Assembly (NCBI GenBank): GCA_003583745.1
Contig: QXPY01000016.1
Location: 40,114-104,113 of the forward strand
Reading direction: 5' to 3'
Length of the DNA stretch: 64,000 nucleotides
Origin: Rhodocyclales bacterium GT-UBC
Lineage (GTDB): Bacteria; Pseudomonadota; Gammaproteobacteria; Burkholderiales; Rhodocyclaceae
Positions 34,122 through 43,943 of this stretch are shown piece by piece. Within the stretch, counting starts at the first letter, position 1. Each line of letters opens with the position of its first letter. The position numbers and the translations under genes were made by a program. The notes below the pieces were generated by a model, which saw only the letters and a program-made list of their open reading frames with translations, ran no database searches and was not told where the DNA came from.

Positions 34122-34682
34122 TTACTGGATGATGAAGGAAGTAAACAGAACGGCCTTGACGGGGCCTTCCGGCATGATGAGTTCGCCCTTCTTGTTTTTC
34201 TTGGGCGGTTCAATGGCTGAATTGATTTCGTCTTTGAGGCTTTCGGCCAAGTGCTCCTTGCCTTCCTTCGGGAGAAGTTCCGATGCTTTCTTGGAAGAGA
34301 GCATGAGGGTCAGGTTGTTGCGAATCTTCGGCATCTGGGCTTTGACAACTGGTTCTGCCGTCGCATCCTCAAGCTCAACGGAGATGACCACCTGCAAGTA
34401 TTGGTCGCCGGTTTCAGGAATCAGATTTACGGTAAATGGTTCGAGATTGACAAAGACCGGCGGGGCTTCATGGCCCTTTTTCTTGTCCTTCTTTTTGTCT
34501 TTGACGGTTTCTTCGGCAGCCTCTTCGTCGTCTGCGTGATCACCTTTCTTGAGCAGCATGAAGGCAGCGCCGCCGCCGCCAAGCACCAAGACCAGGACGA
34601 CTGCCAGGATGATGATCAACAGTTTTTTGCTTTTTTTGGGGGCTTCTGCCCCTTCTTCCGCTGGCTTGGCATCCTTGGCCAT
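34122..34682 (-). CDS. fliL: FliL motor-associated membrane protein
   Basis: FliL surrounds and stabilises the stator near the motor. The 186-residue protein has a Lys-rich cytoplasmic start and one membrane helix (LLIIILAVVLVLVLGGGGAAF). An acidic and lysine-rich linker (about 50-75) precedes the FliL periplasmic domain (VNLEPFTVNLIPETGDQYLQVVISVEL). It lies between fliK and fliM. Confidence 0.95.
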   Translation of the reverse strand: MAKDAKPAEEGAEAPKKSKKLLIIILAVVLVLVLGGGGAAFMLLKKGDHADDEEAAEETVKDKKKDKKKGHEAPPVFVNLEPFTVNLIPETGDQYLQVVISVELEDATAEPVVKAQMPKIRNNLTLMLSSKKASELLPKEGKEHLAESLKDEINSAIEPPKKNKKGELIMPEGPVKAVLFTSFIIQ

Positions 34683-34714
34683 ACGTCTTCCTCTCTGGAT
34701 ACGTCCGGGTTAAA

Positions 34715-35854
34715 TTAGGCAAACAGATCAACCATGCCGCGTCCTCGTTGAATAGGCTGGCTGAGCGTGCCTTCCGGCAAGTTTACATTGCCCGGAAGTA
34801 TAGCGTTTTCGTCTGCTGAACGGTTCCCGTTCGGTGACTGGAATGGCGTATTGCGGTTTTGTTGGGCGAGGTTTGCGCCAACGTCGGACTGTCCTAGATT
34901 GATGCCTGCCGAGGCGAGCATTTCCTTCAGTTGCGGCAAGGAGCTTTCAATGGCCTGGCGGACTTCAGCGTGGGGCGATGCAAATACAGCAGAAGCTTGA
35001 TCGCCGTTCAATTGCAGGGTGATTTGTACAGGGCCCAGTTGCGGCGGGTTGATGTTGATTTGGGCAGTCTGCTGATCATTTTTCGCTAGCCAGAGCACTT
35101 TCTCACTAAAGTCGCTTGCCCAATTGGCACTGTGTAAAGGAGTCTTTATTTCCGGATTGTTTTCTGCGCGAAGATGATGCGATGTGTTGGAGGCGGAATT
35201 AGTGTTTGCCGTTGCCTGCAATAGTGCCGAATTGCCGGCAAGATTTGCCGTTTGGTCAATTTGCCGGCTGGATTCGGGCGCGTCCTCTGCTAGAGAACTG
35301 GTGGCGCCGAATAGCAGACCGGCCTTGTCCTGGGCGACATTGCCAGATCCGGTATCAGTACTCAGGTCCGTTGCAAGGGGCCTCGCTGTGGCGGACTGGG
35401 TGGCTTTTCCTGCGCCCATCAGGCTGGTTGCTAAGGCACTTTTTTCGTTGCCTGCGCTGCCTTGCGTTGCAGCCAGCAGGGAGGAAATATCCGACTGACT
35501 GACATTGGACGAGGCACTGTCGGTTACGTCCACGCTAATGGTGGTGTTGGTCTGAACTTGGGGCGTGATTGGCGGTATTGCCATCAGAATCGCAAGGGTA
35601 GGGTCGCTTGCGATATCTTCTGGGGAACGCCCCTCTTCGTCGTTGTCGTTAACGGTGCCGGTATTGTCGGCTAAATTTGCGGATGATGAAGCGCTATTGC
35701 TGACCGAGATTGCCCCGTTGAGAACGTTGCCCAGTTGCCCGGAAAGCAAGGCGGCAAAATCGGTGGCGGCGCCCACCAGACTACCGGTGCCTTGGGCGCT
35801 ACTCGCAGCGGTCGCACTTGAAACGCTGGATGTGGAGATGACCGTAATACCCAT
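34715..35854 (-). CDS. fliK: FliK hook-length control protein
   Basis: FliK measures hook length and triggers the FlhB specificity switch. The 379-residue protein has a poorly conserved Ser/Ala/Thr/Asn-rich N-terminal region (about 1-260). The conserved C-terminal domain follows (NPPQLGPVQITLQLNGDQASAVF, EVRQAIESSLPQLKEMLASAGI). The weak conservation of the N-terminus is normal for this family. A sigma54-type promoter lies about 40 bp upstream, so fliK heads the fliKLMNOPQR operon. Confidence 0.92.
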   Translation of the reverse strand: MGITVISTSSVSSATAASSAQGTGSLVGAATDFAALLSGQLGNVLNGAISVSNSASSSANLADNTGTVNDNDEEGRSPEDIASDPTLAILMAIPPITPQVQTNTTISVDVTDSASSNVSQSDISSLLAATQGSAGNEKSALATSLMGAGKATQSATARPLATDLSTDTGSGNVAQDKAGLLFGATSSLAEDAPESSRQIDQTANLAGNSALLQATANTNSASNTSHHLRAENNPEIKTPLHSANWASDFSEKVLWLAKNDQQTAQININPPQLGPVQITLQLNGDQASAVFASPHAEVRQAIESSLPQLKEMLASAGINLGQSDVGANLAQQNRNTPFQSPNGNRSADENAILPGNVNLPEGTLSQPIQRGRGMVDLFA

Positions 35855-35890
35855 TTTGACCCTTGCAATATTTAAGTTTGCTGGGGTTCA

Positions 35891-35906
35891 AGCATTTTCA
35901 ATGCCA
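35891..35906 (-). promoter_or_regulatory. Sigma54 promoter of fliK-fliR operon
   Basis: On the minus strand TGGCATTGAAAATGCT matches TGGCA and TGCT of the consensus, with GG and GC 10 bp apart. Transcription would begin near 35880, 26 nt before the fliK ATG, and an AAGGG ribosome site follows. It sits wholly in the 55-bp gap after fliJ. Confidence 0.68.
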
Positions 35907-35909
35907 GTA

Positions 35910-36362
35910 CTACTGCTCCAGGGTGTCCTTGCCGCTATATTTCCGGGTGGTAAATTCGTCTTGAAGCTTTTGTTCTTGCTTGTGTTCTCGATAGCGCTCT
36001 CTGGCCTCGTGGCGGGTGGACAACGTGTCGATCGCCTTGAGTTGCTTGTTTTGGGATTTCCAGTGCTCTTGGCCGGCCTTGGTGCTGATTTCCGAGTTTT
36101 TTACGACGAGGCGCTGTTGGGCGATGGCCTCGTCGATTCGGCCAAGAAATGCCTGGTAATTACGCAAGACCAATTGAGTGATGCCTTCCGCCGTTGCCTG
36201 GCTCATCTTGCTAGCGTATTCGGAACGGTATTGCTCCAGCATCTGCAAGCGGCTTTTCTGACTTTGCTCGGCCGCGATCAGTTGTCCAAGTTGGCGCGTT
36301 GCCTCGTCGGTGCGAGTCTGCATGATTTCGAGCAGGGGTTGCAGGGAGAAAGGTTGTGCCAT
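35910..36362 (-). CDS. fliJ: FliJ export chaperone/stalk
   Basis: FliJ is the coiled-coil stalk of the FliI ATPase complex and escorts chaperones. The 150-residue protein is almost entirely helical and charged (QPLLEIMQTRTDEATRQLGQLIAAEQSQKSRLQMLEQYR, given in part), as expected. It lies 6 bp after fliI and is the last gene before the fliK promoter. Confidence 0.92.
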   Translation of the reverse strand: MAQPFSLQPLLEIMQTRTDEATRQLGQLIAAEQSQKSRLQMLEQYRSEYASKMSQATAEGITQLVLRNYQAFLGRIDEAIAQQRLVVKNSEISTKAGQEHWKSQNKQLKAIDTLSTRHEARERYREHKQEQKLQDEFTTRKYSGKDTLEQ

Positions 36363-36368
36363 GATTTA

Positions 36369-37772
36369 TCAGAATAGATTGGCCAACGCTCCAGTGCTAG
36401 CCGAAAAATCCGATTGTTCGGTCAACTGTTGTTGCAAGAATGCCTCCATTCGCGGGTATAGCGCGATGGCCTGGTCCAGGACAGGGTCCGAGCCCGGCGC
36501 GTAGGCGCCAACCGAGATCAGGTCGCGAGAACGTTGATAGCGCGCGAAAAGTACTTTGAAGCGGCGAATTTGATCGAGGTGCGATTGTTCGATCAAATTC
36601 ACCATTGCACGACTGATCGATTGCTCGATGTCGATCGCCGGATAATGGCCGGCATCGGCCAGGGTGCGGGAAAGTACGATATGGCCATCGAGAATGGCGC
36701 GAGCCGAGTCGGCAATCGGGTCCTGCTGATCATCGCCTTCAGCCAGGACGGTATAGAAAGCCGTGATCGAGCCGCCTCCTTCCGGGCCGTTACCAGCGCG
36801 TTCAACCAGTTGCGGCAGGCGGGCAAAGACGGATGGCGGATAGCCGCGGGTTGCCGGCGGTTCACCAATCGCTAGGGCGATCTCACGTTGCGCCATGGCG
36901 TAGCGAGTCAGCGAGTCCATGATCAGCAATACTTGCTTGCCCTGGTCGCGGAAGTACTCGGCAATTGTCGTCGCGTAAGCCGCTCCCTGTAGGCGCATCA
37001 ACGGCCCCGTATCAGCCGGTGCGGCGACAACGACCGCGCGTCGGATACCTTCTTCCCCCAATATCTGTTCGATGAACTCCTTGACCTCGCGGCCTCGTTC
37101 GCCGATGAGACCTACGACAATGACTTCAGCCTCGGTGTAGCGAGCCATCATGCCAAGCAAGACGGATTTGCCGACCCCGGACCCGGCAAAAAGTCCCATA
37201 CGTTGTCCGCGTCCAACAGTGAGCAACGAGTTGATGGCCCGGATGCCGACGTCGAGCGGTTGGTGGATGGCTGCGCGGGACATCGGGTTTGTCGGCCGGC
37301 TTTGCAGCGAACGGGATTGAGTGGTGGTGAGCGGGCCTTTGTTGTCGAGGGGGCGGCCGACGCCGTCAACGACGCGGCCGAGCAACTCTTCGCCGACGGG
37401 AACCTGCTTGGCGCGGTCAATCGCACGTCGGCGAAAAGGGGGCGGTGCATCGATTTGTGGAGGTGGTGTCGGTGTTTCGAAGGCGACAACTTTGGAGCCG
37501 GGAGCCAAACCATAGACATCGTCGGATGGCATCAGGTAAAGCTTTTCGCCAGCAAACCCGACTACTTCTGCTTCGACCGGCGCGCCGCCCAATGGGTAGA
37601 TTTTGCAGGAACTGCCGAGCGGCAACTTGAGGCCGGCGGCTTCCATGACCAGGCCGTTGATCCGGGTCAGGCGTCCAACTGGCCATAATGGCTGGGCATT
37701 GGTTGCGGCAAGCCGGCAGTTCTCGAGGAATCGTTGCCAGCGACCGGTGTGGTCGGGCATATCATTGTTCAT
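36369..37772 (-). CDS. fliI: FliI flagellar export ATPase
   Basis: FliI is the ATPase of the flagellar export apparatus, related to F1 beta. The 467-residue protein has the P-loop [13 protein letters not shown] (about 197-208), the Walker B region [21 protein letters not shown] (given in part) and the FliI motif [17 protein letters not shown]. The start at 37772 overlaps the fliH stop (ATGA). A longer frame into fliH was rejected. Confidence 0.97.
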   Translation of the reverse strand: MNNDMPDHTGRWQRFLENCRLAATNAQPLWPVGRLTRINGLVMEAAGLKLPLGSSCKIYPLGGAPVEAEVVGFAGEKLYLMPSDDVYGLAPGSKVVAFETPTPPPQIDAPPPFRRRAIDRAKQVPVGEELLGRVVDGVGRPLDNKGPLTTTQSRSLQSRPTNPMSRAAIHQPLDVGIRAINSLLTVGRGQRMGLFAGSGVGKSVLLGMMARYTEAEVIVVGLIGERGREVKEFIEQILGEEGIRRAVVVAAPADTGPLMRLQGAAYATTIAEYFRDQGKQVLLIMDSLTRYAMAQREIALAIGEPPATRGYPPSVFARLPQLVERAGNGPEGGGSITAFYTVLAEGDDQQDPIADSARAILDGHIVLSRTLADAGHYPAIDIEQSISRAMVNLIEQSHLDQIRRFKVLFARYQRSRDLISVGAYAPGSDPVLDQAIALYPRMEAFLQQQLTEQSDFSASTGALANLF

Positions 37773-38464
37773 GGTTCGAGCCATTCGCGCGGTTGAGCGC
37801 CGATGCTTTCCAGCACGCGTTTCCATCTCGTTTCGAGTGTGGCATCGACTTCGCTTGAACCGGCGCGGACCAAGCAGCCTCCGCGGCTTATTTCCTTGTC
37901 TTCGATGATCTGGGCGCCGGTCTGGCTGAGCTGCTCTCCAAGCTGTGCCCTGACTGCGGCTGCATCAGCCGGATTAAGGCGCAGTGTCAGATGAGTGTGA
38001 TGGATTGGCAGGGCGGCAATGGCCTCGCGAATGATAGGCAGCAACAACTCATTCTTGACTACGATGCTGCCAGAAATGACCTGGGCGGCAATTTCCGTTG
38101 CCAGTGCCAACAGTTGATCCGCTACGGTCTGATCGAGTTCATCGAGCGCGCGGTGAAGGTTGTTGCTCAAGGCGGCAAATCTTTCTGCCTCGTCATTGGC
38201 TGCTTCCCGACCTGCCTGTTCGGCTGCCTGACGCCCTTCCTCGTAACCTGTTTGGTAGCCCAGCGCCCGCGCTTCCTCGTGAATGCGTTCGATGTCTTCG
38301 GCGGTCGGAAGATTGATGTTGAGCGGCTCGACATGGCTGGTCTCCACCGCAACCTCATGTGCGGGCAGTGGTTTGGTAGCTGCCGTTGTCGTGGGGCTGT
38401 CGAAAGAGTTGGCTTGCCAGCGCTGGAAGCTGGCCAGTTCTTCCTTGGGGATGATGCCGGACAT
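37769..38464 (-). CDS. fliH: FliH export ATPase regulator
   Basis: FliH binds FliI and anchors it at the C ring. The 231-residue protein has a Pro/Ala-rich N-terminal third and a helical Glu/Ala-rich centre with GxxxG-like spacing ([21 protein letters not shown]). The FliH C-domain follows ([28 protein letters not shown]). It is 12 bp after fliG. Confidence 0.93.
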   Translation of the reverse strand: MSGIIPKEELASFQRWQANSFDSPTTTAATKPLPAHEVAVETSHVEPLNINLPTAEDIERIHEEARALGYQTGYEEGRQAAEQAGREAANDEAERFAALSNNLHRALDELDQTVADQLLALATEIAAQVISGSIVVKNELLLPIIREAIAALPIHHTHLTLRLNPADAAAVRAQLGEQLSQTGAQIIEDKEISRGGCLVRAGSSEVDATLETRWKRVLESIGAQPREWLEP

Positions 38465-38476
38465 GTTTGGGGTCTA

Positions 38477-39478
38477 TTAGAGCATTTGTTCGCCACCGGC
38501 ACCGCCGAGGACGATCTGGCCTTCGTCGGCCAGACGGCGGACGATTTTGAGAATTTCCTTCTGCTCGGCTTCCACTTCGGAAAGACGAACCGGACCCTTC
38601 GACTCGAGGTCTTCGCGGAGCATTTCGGCTGCACGTTGCGACATGTTCTTGAAAATTTTCTCGCGCAAATCCGGGGATGCGCCCTTGAGGGCGAGGATCA
38701 GGGAATCGGACTGGACTTCGCGCATGATCAGCTGGATCGAGCGGTCGTCGATGTCCATCAGGTTTTCGAAGACGAACATCTCATCGAGAATCTTCTGGGC
38801 CAGATCGGGATCGTATTCGCGGATGGCGTCGACCACCGAGGTTTCGTTTGCAGTGCCGATGAAGTTGAGAATTTCGGCGACCGTACGTACGCCGCCCATG
38901 GCGGTCCGTTTGACGCTGGCCGACCCGGAGAGAATGCGCATCATCGCTTCGTTGAGTTCGCGCAGTGCAGCGGGCTGGATGCCTTCGAGCGTAGCGACGC
39001 GCAATACCACGTCGTTACGTAGCCGCTCGGTGAAGTGATTGAGGATTTCGCTGGCGTGGTCGTGTTCGAGGTGCACCAGAATTGTTGCAATGATCTGTGG
39101 GTGTTCGTTGCGAATCAGATCGGCAACGGTCGGTGCGTCCATCCACTTCAGGCCTTCGATGCCCGATGTCTCACCGCCCTGAAGAATGCGTGAAATCAGG
39201 TTCGAGGCCTTGTCGTCGCCGAGCGCCTTGGTCAGCACCGAGCGGATGTAGGCATCGGTGTCTACATGGACGGCGGCACTTTCCTCGGCTGTCTTGTGGA
39301 AGTCGTCGAGTACGGATTCAACTTTGGCGCGTGGTACGGACTTGAGCAGCGCCATTGCATGGCCAAGCTTTTGCACTTCGCGCGGGCCGAGGTGTTTGAG
39401 CACCTCGGCGGCATGGTCCTCGCCCAAGGCGATAAGCAGGGTGGCGGCCTTTTCGAGGCCTTCGTCAGGACTAGCCAT
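38477..39478 (-). CDS. fliG: FliG flagellar rotor/switch protein
   Basis: FliG is the torque-generating rotor protein. The 333-residue protein has three armadillo-like domains. The middle domain includes the EHPQ motif (RNEHPQIIATILVHLEHDHASEIL). The C-terminal charged helix that faces the stator is present (VFENLMDIDDRSIQLIMREVQSDSLILALKG). It overlaps fliF by 8 bp. Confidence 0.97.
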   Translation of the reverse strand: MASPDEGLEKAATLLIALGEDHAAEVLKHLGPREVQKLGHAMALLKSVPRAKVESVLDDFHKTAEESAAVHVDTDAYIRSVLTKALGDDKASNLISRILQGGETSGIEGLKWMDAPTVADLIRNEHPQIIATILVHLEHDHASEILNHFTERLRNDVVLRVATLEGIQPAALRELNEAMMRILSGSASVKRTAMGGVRTVAEILNFIGTANETSVVDAIREYDPDLAQKILDEMFVFENLMDIDDRSIQLIMREVQSDSLILALKGASPDLREKIFKNMSQRAAEMLREDLESKGPVRLSEVEAEQKEILKIVRRLADEGQIVLGGAGGEQML

Positions 39479-41210
39479 TGGCGCCCATCCATTCCTTGAT
39501 GATGTTGGCGACTACCTTCGGGTCGGATTGTGCAATGTCTCTCGCCTTTTGGACCTTGGCCGCGTAATGGTCGATCTGGACATGGTCTTCGCCGTCTTCG
39601 CCGGCGATGGCTATATGTCCCAGTGCGCCCGCCACCCCTTCAGCAGTTGCCTCGTCATCAGCATCGGCAGGCGGTGGGAACATGACCTTGAGTGAAGGCT
39701 GGATCACTTTCAGGTAGAGGAAGGCAATCACACCTGCTAGCAGAAGGTACTTGAAAACCTCTTTTGCGAAGGAAATGTTCTCCGGGTCTTTCCAGGCCGG
39801 CAACTCCGCTTCCGATTTTTCGCTAGCGGTAAACGGCGAACTGGCGATCGATAAAGTGTCGCCCCGTTCTTTGCTGAAGCCCATGGCTTCACGCACGAGA
39901 TCGTTGATTTGCTTGATTTCGGCATCCGGAATTGCCTTGGTGATCGGCTTGCCATCCTTGCCAAGATCCTTCCGGTGATTCACCACGACTGCGGCGGACA
40001 GGCGACGGATGTTGCCCATCGCCTGCTTGGTATGACGCACGGTCTTGTCGACCTCGTAGTTGATCGTTGCGTTCTTGCTGGTACTGATCGGTTGGCCAGC
40101 GGCGTTCAGCGGCGCCGTCACGCCCGCAGCTTCAACCTTGCCGGACAAGTCGCCAGCTTTGGCGCCGGGTTGCCCCGCTGTGTTGCCGGTCGGCGGTTGC
40201 GTAAGGGGCGCGGTGGCGGGAACTGGTGGCTGATTGGTCAGAGCACCAGGAACTCCGCCCGTTGCCTGGTTTACGTTGGCTGTCTCGTTGTTTTGCTGGC
40301 TGCGGATGCTCGTACTTTCCGGCGTATTGTTTGGTCGGAAGGTTTCTGCTGTCTGTTCGGTTTGCGAGAAGTCGATATCGGCTGCGACCTGAACCTTGTA
40401 GTTTTCGCTTCCCAGGACCGGTTTCAATATCTCCTCGATACGCTTGATGATGCTGTCCTCAACTTCGCGGACATAGCGAATTTGAGCTGGATCGAGGCCG
40501 GCTTCGGTCAGTTTGCTCTTCAATTGCGAGAGCATGGTGCCGCTCTGGTCGATAACCGTGACGTTGTTGGACGGGAGTTGAGGTACTGAAGAGGAAATCA
40601 GATGGGCGATGCCGGCAACTTGTCCGGCATCAAGGGTTCGTCCCGGATAAAGGTTCAGCATCACCGATGCAGTCGGCTTTTGTTCTTCGCGAACAAAAAC
40701 CGATGGCTTGGGAATGGCAAGATGGACCCGTGCCGACTGAACTGCGCCGATCGACATGATGGTACGGGCCAATTCGCCTTCCAGGCCGCGCTGATAATTG
40801 ACTTGTTCGGCAAACTGGCTGATGCCGAATTTCTGATTCTCCATCAATTCAAAGCCAACCATGCCGCCGCGAGGCAGGCCTTGCGTGGCCAATTTGAGAC
40901 GTACTTCGTGGACGCGATCGGCAGAGACTAGAAGCGAACCGCTTTCATTGAACTTATGCGGAATGTTTTGTGCTTCGAGGATGGCCACAATGGCACCGCC
41001 ATCCTTTTCGCTTAGATTGGAGAACAGAACTTTCCAGTCGGGTTGCCTGCTCCAGAGTACGGAGCCGACAATGACAGCCACGACGGCCGCAATGGCCACC
41101 ATGAATATGATCTTTTGCTGGTTACCGAGCCGATTAAACGCCTCGCGCAGTCGTTCCGCGGGGTTTCCTTCCGGAGCGGTTCCTGCCGTCGTATCAGTCG
41201 TTGCTGCCAT
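39471..41210 (-). CDS. fliF: FliF MS-ring protein
   Basis: FliF builds the membrane ring on which the flagellum assembles. The 579-residue protein has two membrane helices (FMVAIAAVVAVIVGSVLW near residue 40; YLLLAGVIAFLYLKVI near residue 500) flanking ring-building domains. Conserved motifs include LEGELARTIMSIGAVQSARVHLAIP and a Pro/Thr/Gly-rich segment near 320-380. The C-terminus binds FliG. The ATG at 41210 was chosen over a long in-frame extension into the divergent gene. No convincing sigma54 site was found in the 108-bp upstream gap. Confidence 0.96.
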   Translation of the reverse strand: MAATTDTTAGTAPEGNPAERLREAFNRLGNQQKIIFMVAIAAVVAVIVGSVLWSRQPDWKVLFSNLSEKDGGAIVAILEAQNIPHKFNESGSLLVSADRVHEVRLKLATQGLPRGGMVGFELMENQKFGISQFAEQVNYQRGLEGELARTIMSIGAVQSARVHLAIPKPSVFVREEQKPTASVMLNLYPGRTLDAGQVAGIAHLISSSVPQLPSNNVTVIDQSGTMLSQLKSKLTEAGLDPAQIRYVREVEDSIIKRIEEILKPVLGSENYKVQVAADIDFSQTEQTAETFRPNNTPESTSIRSQQNNETANVNQATGGVPGALTNQPPVPATAPLTQPPTGNTAGQPGAKAGDLSGKVEAAGVTAPLNAAGQPISTSKNATINYEVDKTVRHTKQAMGNIRRLSAAVVVNHRKDLGKDGKPITKAIPDAEIKQINDLVREAMGFSKERGDTLSIASSPFTASEKSEAELPAWKDPENISFAKEVFKYLLLAGVIAFLYLKVIQPSLKVMFPPPADADDEATAEGVAGALGHIAIAGEDGEDHVQIDHYAAKVQKARDIAQSDPKVVANIIKEWMGANG

Positions 41211-41318
41211 TAATGCCCGGTTATATTTCGGTGAAACAGAAGAAGAATCAATCGAGAAGCGAAATTTCCCTAGAAATATTCTACTATTAGCCGCGCTGAA
41301 TCCAACCGAACTTTTTTG

Positions 41319-42521
41319 ATGCCCGCTCTCGAAGCCAGCTCCCCGGCCGTACCAGCCTCTACCGATCCCGAATCCAAAACTGCCGAATTGCAACGGGCAT
41401 TTGCCATGTTCAATCAAGTTTCGGCCGAGTTGACTCAGGCTTACGAGGCTTTGCAGGCGCGCGTAGCCTCACTCACCGAAGAGCTGGCTGTCGCCAATGG
41501 CGAACTTCGACGGCAATATCAAGAGAAGGAGGCGCTCTCTGAGCGCTTGTCGTCGTTGCTTGACGCCTTGCCTGCAGGCGTCGTGCTGCTCGATTCGTCG
41601 GCATCCGTCGTTGCCGTCAACCCTGCGGCCATGGCGATGTTCGGTACAGATATGGTTGGCCGTCATTGGGGGGATGTGGCGCGGGCGTTTCTCGAACCGA
41701 CTCTGACGGTTGGGGAGTGGTTGCTTGGGCAGGGGCGCGTTTCGATTGCTGAAAGCGTGCTGGCTTCGGCTGGCGGCAAAATTTTGCTGATTCACGATGT
41801 GACGGCAGCGCACCAGATGAAGACTGAACTGGAACGCAACCAGCGCCTTGCCGCCATGGGCGAGATGGCGGCGTCGTTGGCGCACCAGTTGCGTACGCCA
41901 CTCGCGGCGGCCCTGCTGCATACCTCGAATCTCGGGCGCCCGGGGGTTTCCGATGAATTGCGCGCCAAATTCTCGGACAAGGCGAGTGGCCAGTTGCGTC
42001 GCCTGGAACGCTTGATTCAGGACGTGCTGTTGTTTGCCCGCGGCGAAAGCATCGGGCGCGATGTCATCCCGGCCAGCGATCTGCTGACCGAGGCCGCGCA
42101 GACGGTTGAGCCCCTGATGCGGGAACACGGCCTGGAATTTGCTGTAGCTGACAGCTGCGCGGGGGCGGTAGTCATCGGCAGTCGCAAGGCCTTGTTTGGC
42201 GCCTTGGTGAACCTGCTGGAGAATGCCATGCAGGCGACGCCGGCAGGCGGCAAAATTTGCCTGTCCGGCAAAAATGTCGGTGATTTGTTGGCAATCGGCG
42301 TGCGCGATAGTGGTCCGGGCATCTCGCGAGAAACCCAGGCACGGATTTTTGAGCCCTTTTTTACAACCAAGGGACAGGGTACCGGCCTCGGGTTGGCCAT
42401 TGCGCTGGGCGTGGCGCGGGCGCACGGGGGCGGAATTGAACTTTTTTCGGAACCCGGCCAGGGAGCCGAGTTTGTGATCACGCTGCCGGTCGCTCCGGCA
42501 GAAACCGAAGTGGGAAATTGA
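41319..42521 (+). CDS. flrB: FlrB/FleS-type flagellar sensor histidine kinase
   Basis: This soluble histidine kinase probably phosphorylates the adjacent NtrC-type regulator to switch on hook-basal body genes. The 400-residue protein has a coiled coil (about 25-75), a PAS domain (LSSLLDALPAGVVLLDSSASVVAVNPAA), HisKA with His189 (GEMAASLAHQLRTPL) and a HATPase domain (NLLENAMQATPAGGK, DSGPGI, TKGQGTGLGLAIA). There is no membrane segment, as in FleS and FlrB. The ATG is at 41319. Confidence 0.92.
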   Translation: MPALEASSPAVPASTDPESKTAELQRAFAMFNQVSAELTQAYEALQARVASLTEELAVANGELRRQYQEKEALSERLSSLLDALPAGVVLLDSSASVVAVNPAAMAMFGTDMVGRHWGDVARAFLEPTLTVGEWLLGQGRVSIAESVLASAGGKILLIHDVTAAHQMKTELERNQRLAAMGEMAASLAHQLRTPLAAALLHTSNLGRPGVSDELRAKFSDKASGQLRRLERLIQDVLLFARGESIGRDVIPASDLLTEAAQTVEPLMREHGLEFAVADSCAGAVVIGSRKALFGALVNLLENAMQATPAGGKICLSGKNVGDLLAIGVRDSGPGISRETQARIFEPFFTTKGQGTGLGLAIALGVARAHGGGIELFSEPGQGAEFVITLPVAPAETEVGN

Positions 42522-43888
42522 TGGCGCAACATAGTTTGCCGATTCTGGTGGTCGAAGACGACCCGAGTCTGCGTGAGGCAATTGGCGATACGCTGGAACT
42601 GGCCGGGCGACCCTATATCGCCGTCGATGGCGGTGAAGAGGCGTTGCGCGTGCTCGGCGAGCAGGCCTTTTCGATCGTGGTCAGCGATGTGCGGATGATG
42701 CCGATGGACGGCATTACCTTGCTCAAGGAGATTCGCAGCCGCTTGCCGCATCTGCCGGTAGTCCTGATGACTGCTTATGCCGAAGTCGAAAAGGCCGTGG
42801 ACGCCATGCGTTCCGGGGCGTGCGATTTCCTGCTCAAGCCTTTCGAACCGCAGGCCTTGCTGGCTCATATCAACAAATACGAACTGCCCGATACCGGCGA
42901 GTCGCCCGGCGTCGTGGCGACCGATCCGGCCAGTCGCGAGATGTTCACCATGGCCCAGCGCGTCGCCCAGACCGATGCGACGGTACTGCTGACCGGAGAG
43001 TCTGGTGTCGGCAAGGAAGTCGTGGCGCGTTTCATTCATCGCAACTCGGCACGGCGTGACGGTCCGTTCGTCGCGATCAACTGTGCGGCCATTCCCGATA
43101 CGCTCCTTGAAGCGACCTTGTTCGGCTACGAAAAGGGCGCCTTTACCGGTGCCCAGCAAGCCCAGGCGGGCAAGTTCGAGCAGGCCGAGGGCGGCACCTT
43201 GCTGCTTGATGAAGTCACCGAGATGCCAATGGGCTTGCAGGCCAAGCTGTTGCGCGTGCTCCAGGAGCGTGAGGTCGAACGGGTCGGTGGCAAGAAACCG
43301 GTGCCGCTCAATATCCGGATCGTCGCCACCTCTAATCGCGATATGGCCGAGGCCGTCGCCAAGGGGGTCTTCCGCGAAGACTTGTATTACCGGCTCAATG
43401 TTTTTCCGGTGGCGATTCCGGCCCTGCGTCAGCGGCGAGAGGACATCGTTGCCATTGCCCGTCATTTCGTTGTTGATCACGGTGGCCGTCTCGGGCGCTC
43501 CGGCGTTTCGCTGTCACCTGCGGCGGAAGTGACGCTGGCAGCCCATAACTGGCCGGGTAACGTGCGTGAACTGGAGAACGTCATCCAGCGTGCGCTGATT
43601 TTGTCGACCGGCAGTTCAATTGGGCCGGAGCATCTCAATCTGGTGCCCAAGGTGTTTGCCGAGGCGCCACTTGCTGCAGCCCATCCTATCGCGGCGGAAC
43701 CCGGCAAATTGCTTGAGGTCGAAAAAAGAGCCGATAATATGAAGGATCTGGAACGCGATCACATTCTGCGGACGCTTGCCGAAGTGGGCGGCTCTCGCAA
43801 GCAGGCGATCGAGCGACTGGGGATTTCCGAGCGAACCTTGCGTTACAAGTTGCAGCAGTACCGTGATGAAGGCTATTTCAAAGATTAG
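42521..43888 (+). CDS. flrC: FlrC/FleR-type sigma54 activator
   Basis: This NtrC-family response regulator activates sigma54 promoters of middle flagellar genes. The 455-residue protein has a receiver (Asp56 in VVSDVRMMPMDG) and an AAA+ domain with Walker A GESGVGKE (159-166), the sigma54-contacting loop YEKGAFTGA and Walker B GGTLLLDEVTEMP. A Fis-type helix-turn-helix lies at the end (SRKQAIERLGISERTLRYKLQQY). The ATG overlaps the kinase stop. Probable targets here are the -24/-12 sites at flgB, fliE and fliK. Confidence 0.94.
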   Translation: MAQHSLPILVVEDDPSLREAIGDTLELAGRPYIAVDGGEEALRVLGEQAFSIVVSDVRMMPMDGITLLKEIRSRLPHLPVVLMTAYAEVEKAVDAMRSGACDFLLKPFEPQALLAHINKYELPDTGESPGVVATDPASREMFTMAQRVAQTDATVLLTGESGVGKEVVARFIHRNSARRDGPFVAINCAAIPDTLLEATLFGYEKGAFTGAQQAQAGKFEQAEGGTLLLDEVTEMPMGLQAKLLRVLQEREVERVGGKKPVPLNIRIVATSNRDMAEAVAKGVFREDLYYRLNVFPVAIPALRQRREDIVAIARHFVVDHGGRLGRSGVSLSPAAEVTLAAHNWPGNVRELENVIQRALILSTGSSIGPEHLNLVPKVFAEAPLAAAHPIAAEPGKLLEVEKRADNMKDLERDHILRTLAEVGGSRKQAIERLGISERTLRYKLQQYRDEGYFKD

Positions 43889-43897
43889 GCTGTATTC

Positions 43898-43913
43898 TGG
43901 CCTAAAAATTGCT
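43898..43913 (+). promoter_or_regulatory. Sigma54 promoter of fliE
   Basis: TGGCCTAAAAATTGCT matches TGGC and TTGCT of the consensus with correct 10-bp spacing between GG and GC. The start would be near 43924, 20 bp before the fliE ATG, and the site lies just after the flrC stop. Confidence 0.78.
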
Positions 43914-43943
43914 TGAAATAGCCTGCGGATTTAGGAGCGGAAT

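Noticed and set aside
37991..39022. 343-codon + strand frame across fliH/fliG
   Set aside because: It is the complement of two well-conserved flagellar genes and has no recognisable protein.
41211..41318. Weak GG-N10-GC matches in the fliF-flrB gap
   Set aside because: The best minus-strand candidate misses most of the -24 and -12 bases outside the two dinucleotides.
42017..43480. 487-codon minus-strand frame across flrB/flrC
   Set aside because: It lies opposite two clear regulatory genes, with shadow-type His/Arg/Gln-rich composition.
43730..43737. GCCGATAA inside flrC
   Set aside because: No matching -35; it is in coding sequence and no gene start fits it.
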